64,000 nucleotides of DNA from Paraburkholderia tropica. Its GTDB lineage: Bacteria > Pseudomonadota > Gammaproteobacteria > Burkholderiales > Burkholderiaceae. Shown in pieces: positions 46,617 to 54,627 of the stretch. Both the position numbers and the translations under genes were made by a program. Where the stretch lies: the NCBI RefSeq assembly GCF_900109265.1, contig NZ_FNZM01000010.1, forward strand, positions 1-64,000, in the 5' to 3' direction. Within the stretch, counting starts at the first letter, position 1; every line of letters begins with the position of its first letter. The notes under the pieces are model-generated. The model had not been told where the DNA came from and did not search any database. It saw nothing but the letters and a program-made list of their open reading frames with translations.

Positions 46617-47678
46617 TCAGTGCATGACTTGCAGATAACGCTCGCCGAAGCTCTGCTGCTGCGCGGCCATCTTCGCGAAATCGACCGGTTTGGCGCGCGC
46701 GTAATCGCTCGCGGGCAGGAACTTCGCGGCGGCTTCCGGCGACAGCGCGTTGGCGCGCACGGGACGCAGATACGCGTTGGCCCAAAGCTTCTGGCCTTCG
46801 TCGGAGAGCACGAAATCCAGCACTTTCTTGCCGTTGTCGGCGTGCGGCGCGTGCTTCACGAGGCTCATCACATAGGGCACGGAGATCGTGCCTTCCTTCG
46901 GAATCACGAACTCCACATTGGCGTGATCCTTGTACTTCGCGCGATAGGCGTCGAAGTCGTAGTCGAGCAGGATCGGAATCTCGCCCGACAGCACGCGCGC
47001 GTAGGCGGTCTGCTTCGGCACGATCGGCTGGTTCGCCTTGAGCTTGCTGAACCATTCGATAGCGGGCTGGAAGTTGTCGAGCGTGCCGCCGAGCGCGAGA
47101 TTCACGGCGACGGCGCCCGCATAGCCGACGAAGGCGCTCGACGGATCGAGGTAGCCGATCATGCCTTTGTACTCGGGCTTGAGCAGGTCCGCCCACGAGC
47201 GCGGCACCGGCTTGCCGTCGAGCGCGTCCTTGTTGACGAAAAAGCCGAGCGTGCCCGAGTGGATCGCGAACCAGTAGCCTTGCGGGTCTTTCAGGTTGGC
47301 CGGAATGTCGTCCCAGTGCGCGGGCTTGTACGGCGCGATCACGCCTTTGTCCTTCGCCTGGAACGCGGACGACACGCCGAGATACACCACGTCGGCGACC
47401 GGGCTTTTCTGCTCGGCCATCAACTGCGCGATCGACTGGCCCGAGTTCTTGTTGTCGAACGGCACGCGGATGCCGGTCTTGCGCTGGATCGCCTGGATCT
47501 GGCTGGCCCAGTCGGCCCATTCGGGCGGGCAGTTGTAGCAGATCGCGGTGGCGTCGGCGTGCGCGAGCGTCGGCGCGGCGAGGCCCGCCGCCGCGAACGA
47601 GAGCGCGAGGCCGAACATGGCGGCGCCGCGGCGCGCGAGGGCGGCGAGCGGATGGCGGAAGGCGAGTCGGTGAGTCAC
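46617..47678 (-). CDS. ABC importer periplasmic binding protein
   Basis: Protein of 353 residues starting at a GTG (47678) with GGAG eight bases before. A Sec signal peptide (MFGLALSFAAAGLAAPTLAHA) ends near residue 41. The mature protein is a type II PBP: ICYNCPPEWADWASQIQAIQ near the N-terminus, DNKNSGQSIAQLMAEQKSPVADVVYLG, YWFAIHSGTLGFFVNKDAL, DPSSAFVGYAGA. The opening CYNCPPEW is unlike iron or polyamine receptors. Related to 2-aminoethylphosphonate/iron-type receptors. The phosphodiesterase in the operon suggests a phosphodiester ligand. Confidence 0.88.
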   Translation of the reverse strand: MTHRLAFRHPLAALARRGAAMFGLALSFAAAGLAAPTLAHADATAICYNCPPEWADWASQIQAIQRKTGIRVPFDNKNSGQSIAQLMAEQKSPVADVVYLGVSSAFQAKDKGVIAPYKPAHWDDIPANLKDPQGYWFAIHSGTLGFFVNKDALDGKPVPRSWADLLKPEYKGMIGYLDPSSAFVGYAGAVAVNLALGGTLDNFQPAIEWFSKLKANQPIVPKQTAYARVLSGEIPILLDYDFDAYRAKYKDHANVEFVIPKEGTISVPYVMSLVKHAPHADNGKKVLDFVLSDEGQKLWANAYLRPVRANALSPEAAAKFLPASDYARAKPVDFAKMAAQQQSFGERYLQVMH

Positions 47679-47825
47679 GTCGGGGCTCCGGATCGGATGG
47701 GCATTGTGGCGCGCAGGTGGGCGCGGCCCGTTGTGTCGTGGGCGAGAAGGGGGCAGGCGGCGAGGCCGGGTAAAAATCGATGCGCGAAGCGGCTATGAAG
47801 CGGCTATGAAGCGACTACGGCGCGC

Positions 47826-48881
47826 TTACGACGCGATGCTGCTGCGTGCGCGCTGTGCGGAACCCGCATGCGCCACGCTGGCGATGGCCGCGATCGTGCC
47901 GCCTTCGCGCAGCGTGTGCGGCAGCGCGAGGCCGAGCGACGGACCCGAGTACTCGCCGCCGATGCGCGCCATCAGACGCTGCCACGCCGAACGGCCGATC
48001 TCGCCGTTGGGCGTGCCGATGCTCGCGAGCGGCGGCGCGAGCAGCTCGCTGACCGCGAGGCCGTCGAAGCCGAGGATCGACATGTCCTGCGGCACGCGCA
48101 TGCGCGCGCGGCGCAGGCCGCGCATCACCACCATCGCCAGCAGATCGTTGCTGCAGAAGAGGGCGGTGGGGCGCTGCGGGCCGGTCGTCAGATGCGCGAG
48201 CACCGACGGCGCGAGTTCCGCCGCGTTGAAATCGATTTCGAGCGCGGGTGCGGGCGTGAGACCCGCTTGCTGCATCGCCTGCGCGTAGCCGGCGTGACGC
48301 TGGCGCGCGCGGTCGGAGGCGGCGAGCGTGCCCGCGAGCATCAGGATGCGCCGATGACCGTGGGCGATCAGCGTGCGCACGCCGTCGAAAGCGGCCTGGT
48401 GGTTATCGACGGACACCGACGGGCGGCGCTTGGTGTCGTTGTGCATGAGCACGTAGAGCGGGCCGTCGGCGTCGAGTTCGTCGAGGAGCGGGTGCGTATC
48501 CGCGTCGGCGACCGTCAGGATCAGGCCCTCGACGCGTTGCGCGCGCAACGTTTCGATCGCGTGGCGCTCGCGCTGCGCGTCGTATTGCGTCGTCATCAGC
48601 ATGAGGCGGAAGCCTTGCGCGGACGCCAGCTCGTCGATGCCCTGCAGACATTCCGCGAAGACCGGATTGGCGAGCGTCGGCAGCACCACGCCGATCAGAC
48701 GCGTGCGTTCGCCGCGCAACTGGCGCCCGAGCGGGCTGGGGCTGAACTTGAGCGCGTCGATGGCTTCGCGCACGCGGGCGAGCGTGACCGGATTGACCGT
48801 GTGCGGCGCGTTGATCGCCCGCGACACGGTGGCGATCGAAAATCCTGCGTGTGCGGCGACATCTTTGATGGTTGACGTCAT
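47826..48881 (-). CDS. LacI-family transcriptional regulator
   Basis: Repressor of 351 residues. N-terminal HTH KDVAAHAGFSIATVSRAINAP and hinge, then a ligand-binding domain (LIGVVLPTLANPVFAECLQGIDELA, TALFCSNDLLAMVVMRGL, ILGFDGLAVSELLAPPLASIG). It is the first gene on this strand, upstream of the ABC importer by about 150 bases, so it probably controls that operon and itself through the AAACGTTT palindrome at 48898-48915. Confidence 0.9.
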   Translation of the reverse strand: MTSTIKDVAAHAGFSIATVSRAINAPHTVNPVTLARVREAIDALKFSPSPLGRQLRGERTRLIGVVLPTLANPVFAECLQGIDELASAQGFRLMLMTTQYDAQRERHAIETLRAQRVEGLILTVADADTHPLLDELDADGPLYVLMHNDTKRRPSVSVDNHQAAFDGVRTLIAHGHRRILMLAGTLAASDRARQRHAGYAQAMQQAGLTPAPALEIDFNAAELAPSVLAHLTTGPQRPTALFCSNDLLAMVVMRGLRRARMRVPQDMSILGFDGLAVSELLAPPLASIGTPNGEIGRSAWQRLMARIGGEYSGPSLGLALPHTLREGGTIAAIASVAHAGSAQRARSSIAS

Positions 48882-48897
48882 GCGGCTGGCCCCGGGC

Positions 48898-48915
48898 GAT
48901 GTAAACGTTTTCGAC
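48898..48915 (-). promoter_or_regulatory. LacI-type operator upstream of the repressor gene
   Basis: GATGTAAACGTTTTCGAC with central AAACGTTT palindrome (48903-48910), the classic core of PurR/CcpA/LacI-family operators, 17 bases before the repressor ATG. Confidence 0.65.
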
Positions 48916-48964
48916 GGGGCCGATTATGAGAAACGCGTATGACGGAGCGATGACGGAGAGGCGC

Positions 48965-48993
48965 TTGGGAGGGGCGCGGTGCAATGGTAGAAT
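48965..48993 (+). promoter_or_regulatory. Promoter of the tRNA-Leu gene
   Basis: TTGGGA (48965-48970), 17-nt spacer, TAGAAT (48988-48993), and start expected about 49000, six bases before the tRNA. Confidence 0.6.
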
Positions 48994-49005
48994 CGCGTCC
49001 GCCCT

Positions 49006-49365
49006 GCCGGGGTGATGAAATTGGTAAACATAGCGGACTTAAAATAATTTGAGTGCCCAGCCGGAAACGGCCGGTGCAGAACCCCTCAAATTCGGCGAAT
49101 CCCCTGGGGCCCGCGGGCACCGAGGCAACGCCGAGCCAAGCCGGCTGACGCAGCATGCGTCGGCGCGGAAGGTGTAGAGACTAGACGGGGGGCGCCTAAA
49201 GTTGGCGCGGCGTGTTACGCGAAAGCGGCACGCGGCACGGCGATGGTGAAGGCATAGTCCAGCGCACGAACGCCCGCCTCGATGAGCGGGTGGCGTCGAA
49301 AGACGTAGTGTGACGAAAATCCGCCGCCTCACGGCTTGCCGGTTCGAGTCCGGTCCCCGGCACCA
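49006..49365 (+). tRNA. tRNA-Leu(UAA), interrupted by a group I intron
   Basis: Exon 1 (49006-49040) starts GCCGGGG and ends in the anticodon loop at GCGGACTT. Exon 2 (49316-49365) starts AAAATCCGC and ends CCCCGGC, A, CCA. Joined, the anticodon arm is GCGGA-CTTAAAA-TCCGC, giving anticodon UAA. The acceptor stem pairs perfectly, the class II variable arm (CGCCTCACGGCTT) and the T-arm (GCCGGTTCGAGTCCGGT) are normal, and CCA is encoded. The gene makes the tRNA that reads UUA and UUG; it works only if the 275-nt intron splices out. Confidence 0.93.
49041..49315 (+). ncRNA. Group I intron (IC3-type) inside tRNA-Leu(UAA)
   Basis: Splice sites fit a group I intron: the 5' exon ends in U and the intron in G (49315). 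P1 can form between exon ACTT and intron GAGT (49051-49054), with a U-G pair at the splice site. P7 is GACTA (49179-49183) with TAGTC (49255-49259), the latter within AAGGCATAGTCC, the standard S element, and GACTAGAC is the R element. A CGTC-GAAA-GACG stem (49294-49305) belongs to P9. The insertion point, after U34 of the UAA anticodon, is that of the ancient intron of cyanobacteria and plastids. No homing endonuclease is encoded. Self-splicing is expected from family. Confidence 0.92.
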
Positions 49366-49407
49366 GATGTTGCTGTTCTTCCAGCGCCTACCGCTGGAAT
49401 CATGAAA

Positions 49408-49439
49408 CCCGCGATAGCGTCACGCTTCGCGGGTTTTTT
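49408..49439 (+). terminator. Terminator of the tRNA-Leu gene
   Basis: CCCGCGA (49408-49414) pairs with TCGCGGG (49427-49433), with an inner AGCG/CGCT stem and six T following. Confidence 0.88.
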
Positions 49440-49659
49440 GTTGCGCGCGCGGGAAACCGGCAGCGGGAATGTGGGGACGCGGAGTAACGCGCTAAACGGC
49501 AGAAAAGGGCGCGATCAAGCGGGTGCGAGCAATCGGTCCTGACGCTTCGCGATGCCTACGTAGCGACGCCGATAACGGCGCAATCGCGAACGCGTCAACC
49601 GCGCGAAAACAGCGCGACTTCCCGGCAAGCGACGCCAGGCGGACGATGCCGTTGCGCGA
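49440..49659. other. Intergenic stretch, no gene seen
   Basis: G+C-rich with short shadow frames only. Confidence 0.4.
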
Positions 49660-49761
49660 TCAGCGGCTGCCGATCTGGCCGGTTCGCGGATTCACGAGCC
49701 GTGCAAAGCCGAACAAGGCAGCGATGGCGACCGGCGACGCGATGAAGAAAGCGGTAAGCAT
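49660..49761 (-). CDS. Possible 33-aa membrane peptide
   Basis: From ATG 49761 to TGA 49660 the reverse strand codes for MLTAFFIASPVAIAALFGFARLVNPR and a short polar end. It would be one membrane helix with a basic, polar tail. No clear Shine-Dalgarno sequence precedes it, although A+T-rich DNA lies upstream. Too short for homology judgement by eye; it may be chance. Confidence 0.35.
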   Translation of the reverse strand: MLTAFFIASPVAIAALFGFARLVNPRTGQIGSR

Positions 49762-49941
49762 GATACGAGTTAAGACAAACCGTAACAAAGTGTTAAGTAA
49801 GTGTACCTCGGGCATGCGGTTTGAATATCAGGGAGAACGACAACAAACTGTTGCGCGACGGCAAGGTCGCTAAGAAAAAACCTTCTGCTTACCGGCGGAA
49901 AGGCTTGTGGAGCGGGGCGTTGGGGGTGGAGCGGGGAGAGA

Positions 49942-50214
49942 TCAGATGCAGTCGAAGATTACTTCTACTGTCTGCGAGGTGACGCCGCGCAAGCCTTCGC
50001 TATGGACCTGGATGGCGTGCATTTCCTTCTTGCGCTTGTGGCAATAGGCTTGCGCTTCCTTGAGGCTGGCGCTGCGCACATGATTCCAGGAGACGAAATC
50101 CCAGCGCGCGCGGCTCGTGACCGAAAGGTGGCCGTCCTGTCTCGAATTCACGCCGGTGACGGACGTGCACGCCGTCAGCATGCCGATTCCAAGCAGCAGG
50201 ACCCTTCCTTTCAT
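49942..50214 (-). CDS. Small hypothetical lipoprotein
   Basis: Ninety residues: signal peptide MKGRVLLLGIGMLTAC with lipobox (Cys16), then a polar domain SVTGVNSRQDGHLSVTSRARWDFVSWNHVRSASLKEAQAYCHKRKKEMHAIQVH and a short beta-like end. GGAGGGAATTC precedes ATG 50214. One Cys remains in the mature domain besides the lipid Cys. Family not recognised, but signal and ribosome site make it a real gene. Confidence 0.72.
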   Translation of the reverse strand: MKGRVLLLGIGMLTACTSVTGVNSRQDGHLSVTSRARWDFVSWNHVRSASLKEAQAYCHKRKKEMHAIQVHSEGLRGVTSQTVEVIFDCI

Positions 50215-50601
50215 GAATTCCCTCCGGATTGCGCACCATTGTCGCTGCCAGGTGCGCGCATTGGCAACCCGAAAGAAAGGTTCGCTAACCTGCGGCTTCT
50301 GCGCAGGCCGATGGGCGTCGTTTATCACGTCGCCGCAGGGTGCGCGTGAGTGCGCGAATGCGGTGAGCAGCAAGGCAGTCGGCGGGAAATGGCGATGCCG
50401 GACGGTATCGGCGGCATATCGGCGGCGGGCCGGACTGGAGCGGACAGCTACGCCTGAGCGCAGCGCGCGGACGGGCCACAATTTCACGAAACGTTTCGCG
50501 CAGGGCGAACGGGCGCACGGAGCGCGCCCTCAGGCACACAGCCGGCCGGCCGTGCCGCCAGGCCCTTCCGGCGGAACCCGGCCAGCGATCCAGGCGAGGC
50601 T
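50215..50601. other. Intergenic stretch, no gene supported
   Basis: Short Arg-rich frames on both strands; nothing with a ribosome site. Confidence 0.45.
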
Positions 50602-50850
50602 TCAGTCGTGCGCGACGACGTTGCCGACCTGCGCCTCACCGGACACGAGGCAGGACGAGAGGAAGTTTTCCCCCTGGCTGCGCGCCCCGAGGGTCGTGAA
50701 ACCGCGCGCGAGCGCTTCGAGGCGCACGAGTTCGGAACCCTTCGCGCAGCTGACCGAACTGCCCTCGTGCGCCTGCACGCGAGTCAGAATCCGGTTCCCG
50801 AGAAGGAGTGCGAGGACGATGACGATGCCAACATTGAATGCTTGTCTCAT
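50602..50850 (-). CDS. Small single-pass membrane protein, unknown
   Basis: Eighty-two residues. N-terminal helix NVGIVIVLALLLGNRILTRV (residues 6-25, anchor or uncleaved signal), then a Ser/Gly/Ala-rich domain with two Cys (VSCAKGSELVRL, FLSSCLVSGE) that could form a disulfide, suggesting a periplasmic face. GGAGATGAAATC precedes ATG 50850. Function unknown. The opposite-strand frame at 50608-50865 is a shadow. Confidence 0.58.
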   Translation of the reverse strand: MRQAFNVGIVIVLALLLGNRILTRVQAHEGSSVSCAKGSELVRLEALARGFTTLGARSQGENFLSSCLVSGEAQVGNVVAHD

Positions 50851-51473
50851 GATTTCATCTCCTAGTGCAATCAGACTAGCGCAGCCTTACGCCGGACGAA
50901 TCCAGGAGTTTCCCGGCGATGCACTGCAACACATGCGGCGTGCGAAAAGCCCTGTAAATGCAGGGTGATTAATGATTCGGCATCCTGCTGTTGCTGCGTG
51001 CTGTCCGGTGCGCCTTGGTGGGCGCGGAACCGCGAAGTCGGGGCGTTGCGGCGACACGGCCATTGCGCCGCAACATTGCCGCGTCGCGTCAGATGAAACG
51101 TCAGCTAACGAATCTTGCTCCTGAGCGATCGTTGGCGCGCGCGACACGTCGACACGGCATTTTTCGGGCCTGTTTTCGCGATAGATGCGTGCATGAATGT
51201 ATGCGCATTCCGTCGCAAAAAACACGGTCTAAACGACGCACGGCAATCCGATTGATTCGCTGCTTGATGTCCGGATTTCCTCCGCTCGCTCAGACTCAAG
51301 CTCCCACGATAATCAGATGGCCTGAGCAATTTCGGCGAAAGATGGAAGCGCCGGCGAGCTTGCTTTGTCCCCACTCGCTTCGCCGCTTTGCGCTTCATCA
51401 ATCCGGCTTGAAAACCGGTGGCCGATGCTGCACCATCGATGGTCCGGTCCCTTTTTTGTGAGCGAGGTGAGCA
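50851..51473. other. Intergenic stretch, no gene supported
   Basis: About 620 bases between the small membrane gene and the GST gene. Contains scattered short frames only. GAGGTGAG at the end is the GST ribosome site. Confidence 0.5.
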
Positions 51474-52088
51474 ATGCAGCTGATTGGCATGATGGATTCC
51501 CCGTACGTGCGTCGCGTGGCGATTTCGCTGCACGTCCTCGGGCTGTCGTTCGAGCACCAGAGCGTGTCGGTGTTCCGGCACTACGACGCGTTCGCGAAGA
51601 TCAATCCGGTCGTCAAGGCGCCGACATTCATCGACGACGACGGCACGATGCTGATCGACTCCACGCTGATTCTCGATTTCCTCGATCACAAGGTCCCGGC
51701 GGCGCGCCGTCTGATGCCGGAGGAGACGCAGGAGCGCACGTTCGCGCTGCGCGTGAACGGTTTCGCGCTGGCGGCGATGGAAAAGACCGTGCAGCAGGTG
51801 TACGAGCGGCAGTTGCGCCCCGAGGATCGGCAGCACGAGCCGTGGTTCGAGCGGGTCAACGCGCAGATGCATGCGGCGTACGCCGAACTGGAGCGCCTCG
51901 TGAGCGGGCGCGAGGGCTGGCTGTGCGCGGGCCGGATCACGCAGGCGGACATCACGGCGGCGGTGGCGTGGCGTTTCACGCAGCACATCCTGCCGGGCAC
52001 GGCCGATCCGGCGCGCTATCCGGCGCTGGCCGCGCTGTCGCGGCGCGCCGAGGCCTTGCCGGAGTTCGTCGCGACGCCGCTGGAGTGA
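51474..52088 (+). CDS. Glutathione S-transferase
   Basis: Two hundred and four residues. Thioredoxin-like N-domain: MQLIGMMDSPYVRRVAISLHVLGLSFEHQSVSVF (Ser9 region as the likely thiol-activating residue), VVKAPTFIDDDGTMLIDSTLILDFLD (glutathione gamma-Glu contact). Helical C-domain with AGRITQADITAAVAWRF (GST_C motif). Cytosolic conjugation or peroxide/thiol chemistry; substrate unknown. It stands alone. Confidence 0.9.
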   Translation: MQLIGMMDSPYVRRVAISLHVLGLSFEHQSVSVFRHYDAFAKINPVVKAPTFIDDDGTMLIDSTLILDFLDHKVPAARRLMPEETQERTFALRVNGFALAAMEKTVQQVYERQLRPEDRQHEPWFERVNAQMHAAYAELERLVSGREGWLCAGRITQADITAAVAWRFTQHILPGTADPARYPALAALSRRAEALPEFVATPLE

Positions 52089-52296
52089 GTGCGCTGGCGC
52101 GAGGAACCAGGACGCAAGCAGCAGGGCAGCGTTCGGCGCACAACCCCGTGCGGCGCGCCCCTGCGACGATTGTTCGCGATTGACGACAAGTGACTTCGCG
52201 TCCAGCCCATTTATCGGCGGACGCTACATTCCTAGAATGGCTTCCATGGAATCGCCGCTGCGTCATGCAGACGCGGCGGCCACAGCGGGAGCCGTC

Positions 52297-52494
52297 ATGA
52301 AATCCTTTATCGAACGACAACTGTATCAGCCAGCACTGGTCCTGCCGATGGTGGACCTCATGCAGCTGATGGTGTCGCTCGACTTCAACATGAGCCAGGT
52401 CGGCATCATGGTCGCCACGCGCGGCGCACGCGCTGCGGTGCTGCGTTCGCGCGAACTCTGGTGCGCTAGCCGCGGCTGCGAGCGCGTGCACTAA
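52297..52494 (+). CDS. Small hypothetical protein
   Basis: Sixty-five residues from ATG 52297, which has GGGAG five bases before; upstream in-frame starts at 52237 and 52180 give 85 or 105 residues but poorer ribosome sites. The middle is hydrophobic (QPALVLPMVDLMQLMVSLDFNMSQVGIMVATRG) and Met-rich, with two C-terminal cysteines. A perfect intrinsic terminator follows 70 bases later, which supports a real transcript. Family not recognised. Confidence 0.5.
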   Translation: MKSFIERQLYQPALVLPMVDLMQLMVSLDFNMSQVGIMVATRGARAAVLRSRELWCASRGCERVH

Positions 52495-52565
52495 GGCCCG
52501 TGCTTTTTTGTTTCCCCCCCGACGCGCAGCGGCATCGCCCGTTTGCTGTTGTGGCGTCACCCTGT

Positions 52566-52599
52566 GAGCCGCCTCATGTTCCGAGGCGGCTCTTTTTTT
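52566..52599 (+). terminator. Strong terminator
   Basis: GAGCCGCCTC (52566-52575) pairs with GAGGCGGCTC (52583-52592), then T7. Ends the transcript of the 52297 gene. Confidence 0.88.
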
Positions 52600-52741
52600 C
52601 GCCGATTTCCGTGAGTTCTGTGTGAAGCGCCGTCGGCCGCGCTCGCGCGGCGCGTGCGCAGCGCGGCGTAAGATGGCGCGAGCGCGGCATGCGCCGTGCG
52701 CGACCTGGACCCTTCACACGAAGCACACGAAGGAGAGCGGC

Positions 52742-54160
52742 ATGGCACAGCGATTCGATGCGATCGTGATCGGCACCGGGCAAAGCGGTCCGCCGCTGGC
52801 GGTGCGTCTCGGCGCGAGCGGGCGCAAGACGGCGATCATCGAGCGTGCGCAGTTCGGCGGCACGTGCGTGAACGCCGGTTGCACGCCGACGAAGGCCTGG
52901 GTGGCCTGCGCGCGCGCGGCCCATGTGGCGCGGCACGCCGGCGAGTACGGCGTTCGCATCGGCAATGGCGCGCTCGGCGCGCATCGCGACGATGTCAGCG
53001 TCGATCTCGCTTTTATCAAGGCGCGCAAGGACGCGATCATCGGCGCGTCGCGCGACGGCGTGGAGCACTGGCTGCGTAACGCTCAAAACGTCACCGTGCT
53101 GCAAGGACATGCGCGTTTCACCGGGCCGCATTCGCTGAGCGTGACGTCCGCGAACGGCGAGTCCGACTCGCTCGAAGCCGACGAAATCTTCATCAACACC
53201 GGCACGCGCGCCGCCGTGCCGCCTGTGCCCGGACTCGACCGCATCTGGTACGAAACCAACTCCGGCATCCTCGACCTCACCGAATTGCCCGCGCATCTCG
53301 CGATCTGCGGCGGCAGCTACGTGGCGCTCGAATTCGCGCAGATGTTCCGCCGCTTCGGCAGCCAGGTCACGGTGCTGGTGCGCGGCGAGCGCATTCTCGC
53401 GCGCGAGGACGACGACGTCGCCAAAGCCGTGCACGACGTGCTCGCGCGCGAAGGCGTGGTGTTCCGCTTCGGCGCTGCGCCGAAAAGCGTGGCGCCGCTC
53501 GGCGCGACGCCCGCCGACGGCATCCGCATCGAGCTCGGCGACGACACGTTCGACGTCTCGCATCTGCTGTTCGCGACCGGCCGTATTCCGAATACCGACG
53601 ATCTCGGTCTCGACGCCGCGGGCATCCAGCGCGACGCGCACGGCATCATCGCGGTCGACGGCCAGTTGCGCACCAACGTCGACGGCGTGTGGGCGCTCGG
53701 CGACGTGAACGGGCGCGGCGCGTTCACGCACACCTCATACGACGATTACCAGATCGTCGCGGCGAATCTGCTCGACGGCGCGCATCGCAGCGTCGATACG
53801 CGCATTCCGGCCTACGCCGTGTTCGTCGATCCGCCGCTCGCGCGCGTGGGCGCAAGTGAGCGCGAGGTCCGCGCAACGAAGCGGCCTGCCTTGATCGCGA
53901 CGATGCCGATGTCGCGTGTCGGGCGTGCGCGCGAGCGCGGCGAGACCGCGGGTTTCATGAAGGCGCTCGTCGATGCGCACACGCACAAGATTCTCGGCGC
54001 GAGCCTCTTCGGCATCGAGGGCGACGAGGCGATTCACTGCTTCATCGACATCATGACCGCCGACGCGCCCTATACGACGCTGCAATACGCAATGCACATC
54101 CATCCCACGGTCAGCGAACTCGTGCCCACGCTGCTCGACGGACTGAGGCCGCTCGAATGA
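52742..54160 (+). CDS. Class I pyridine nucleotide-disulfide oxidoreductase (mercuric-reductase-like)
   Basis: Flavoprotein of 472 residues. FAD-binding start FDAIVIGTGQSGPPLAVRLGASG, redox-active pair GGTCVNAGCTPTK (CxxxxC), NAD(P)H motif LAICGGSYVALEFAQMFRRFGSQVTVL, FAD contact VWALGDVNGRGAFTH, and C-terminal dimer interface MTADAPYTTLQYAMHIHPTVSELVPTLL (His/Glu active base). This matches the SidA/MerA-like group often annotated as mercuric reductase but lacking the N-terminal heavy-metal domain, so mercury reduction is doubtful. It overlaps the cupin gene by ATGA, so coupled. Confidence 0.88.
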   Translation: MAQRFDAIVIGTGQSGPPLAVRLGASGRKTAIIERAQFGGTCVNAGCTPTKAWVACARAAHVARHAGEYGVRIGNGALGAHRDDVSVDLAFIKARKDAIIGASRDGVEHWLRNAQNVTVLQGHARFTGPHSLSVTSANGESDSLEADEIFINTGTRAAVPPVPGLDRIWYETNSGILDLTELPAHLAICGGSYVALEFAQMFRRFGSQVTVLVRGERILAREDDDVAKAVHDVLAREGVVFRFGAAPKSVAPLGATPADGIRIELGDDTFDVSHLLFATGRIPNTDDLGLDAAGIQRDAHGIIAVDGQLRTNVDGVWALGDVNGRGAFTHTSYDDYQIVAANLLDGAHRSVDTRIPAYAVFVDPPLARVGASEREVRATKRPALIATMPMSRVGRARERGETAGFMKALVDAHTHKILGASLFGIEGDEAIHCFIDIMTADAPYTTLQYAMHIHPTVSELVPTLLDGLRPLE

Positions 54161-54594
54161 ACGACAGTACGGCGCGGCCGCGTGGCGGCAAGACCGGCAA
54201 CCTCTTTTCGGCGATCGACGTCTATGCGGGCGACGAGCGTTTCGACACGCTGCTCAAGCGCGACGGCGTGCTGATCGAGCGCATCGTCTCGACGGGGCAG
54301 ACGAGTCCCGAGGGCTTCTGGTACGACGATCCGCGCGAGGAATGGGTGGTGTTGCTCGCGGGCGCGGCGGCGCTGGAATTCGAGGCGCAGGGGAGCGTGC
54401 GGCACGGCATGCTGCCCGGCGACTATGTGCATATTCCGCCGCATTGCCGGCATCGCGTGGCGTGGACCGATCCGGCGCTGCCGACGGTCTGGCTCGCGGT
54501 GTATTTCGATACGCGTGCCGAGGTTAGCGCCGAAGCGAGCGACGAAGTGCATAACGACAGCCACGCGGCTGCGCAAACCTCCACGAACGGGTAA
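54157..54594 (+). CDS. Cupin-domain protein
   Basis: One hundred and forty-five residues. The cupin barrel is recognisable: EGFWYDDPREEWVVLLAGAAALEFE (motif 1, with Glu and a Trp/Val in place of His pair) and LPGDYVHIPPHCRHRVAWTD (motif 2, two His). Often found translationally coupled to oxidoreductases; metal binding is likely through the motif 2 His residues. Function unknown. Overlaps the flavoprotein gene. Confidence 0.82.
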   Translation: MNDSTARPRGGKTGNLFSAIDVYAGDERFDTLLKRDGVLIERIVSTGQTSPEGFWYDDPREEWVVLLAGAAALEFEAQGSVRHGMLPGDYVHIPPHCRHRVAWTDPALPTVWLAVYFDTRAEVSAEASDEVHNDSHAAAQTSTNG

Positions 54595-54627
54595 GGTGCG
54601 GGTGTTCCGCCACTCGACTACGTTTCC

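Noticed and set aside
48878..49332. Reverse-strand frames across the tRNA-Leu/intron locus
   Set aside because: They run antisense through structured RNA and have no coding character; the RNA explanation is complete.
52742..54160. True mercuric reductase MerA
   Set aside because: No N-terminal metal-binding domain, no C-terminal vicinal cysteines and no mer genes nearby.
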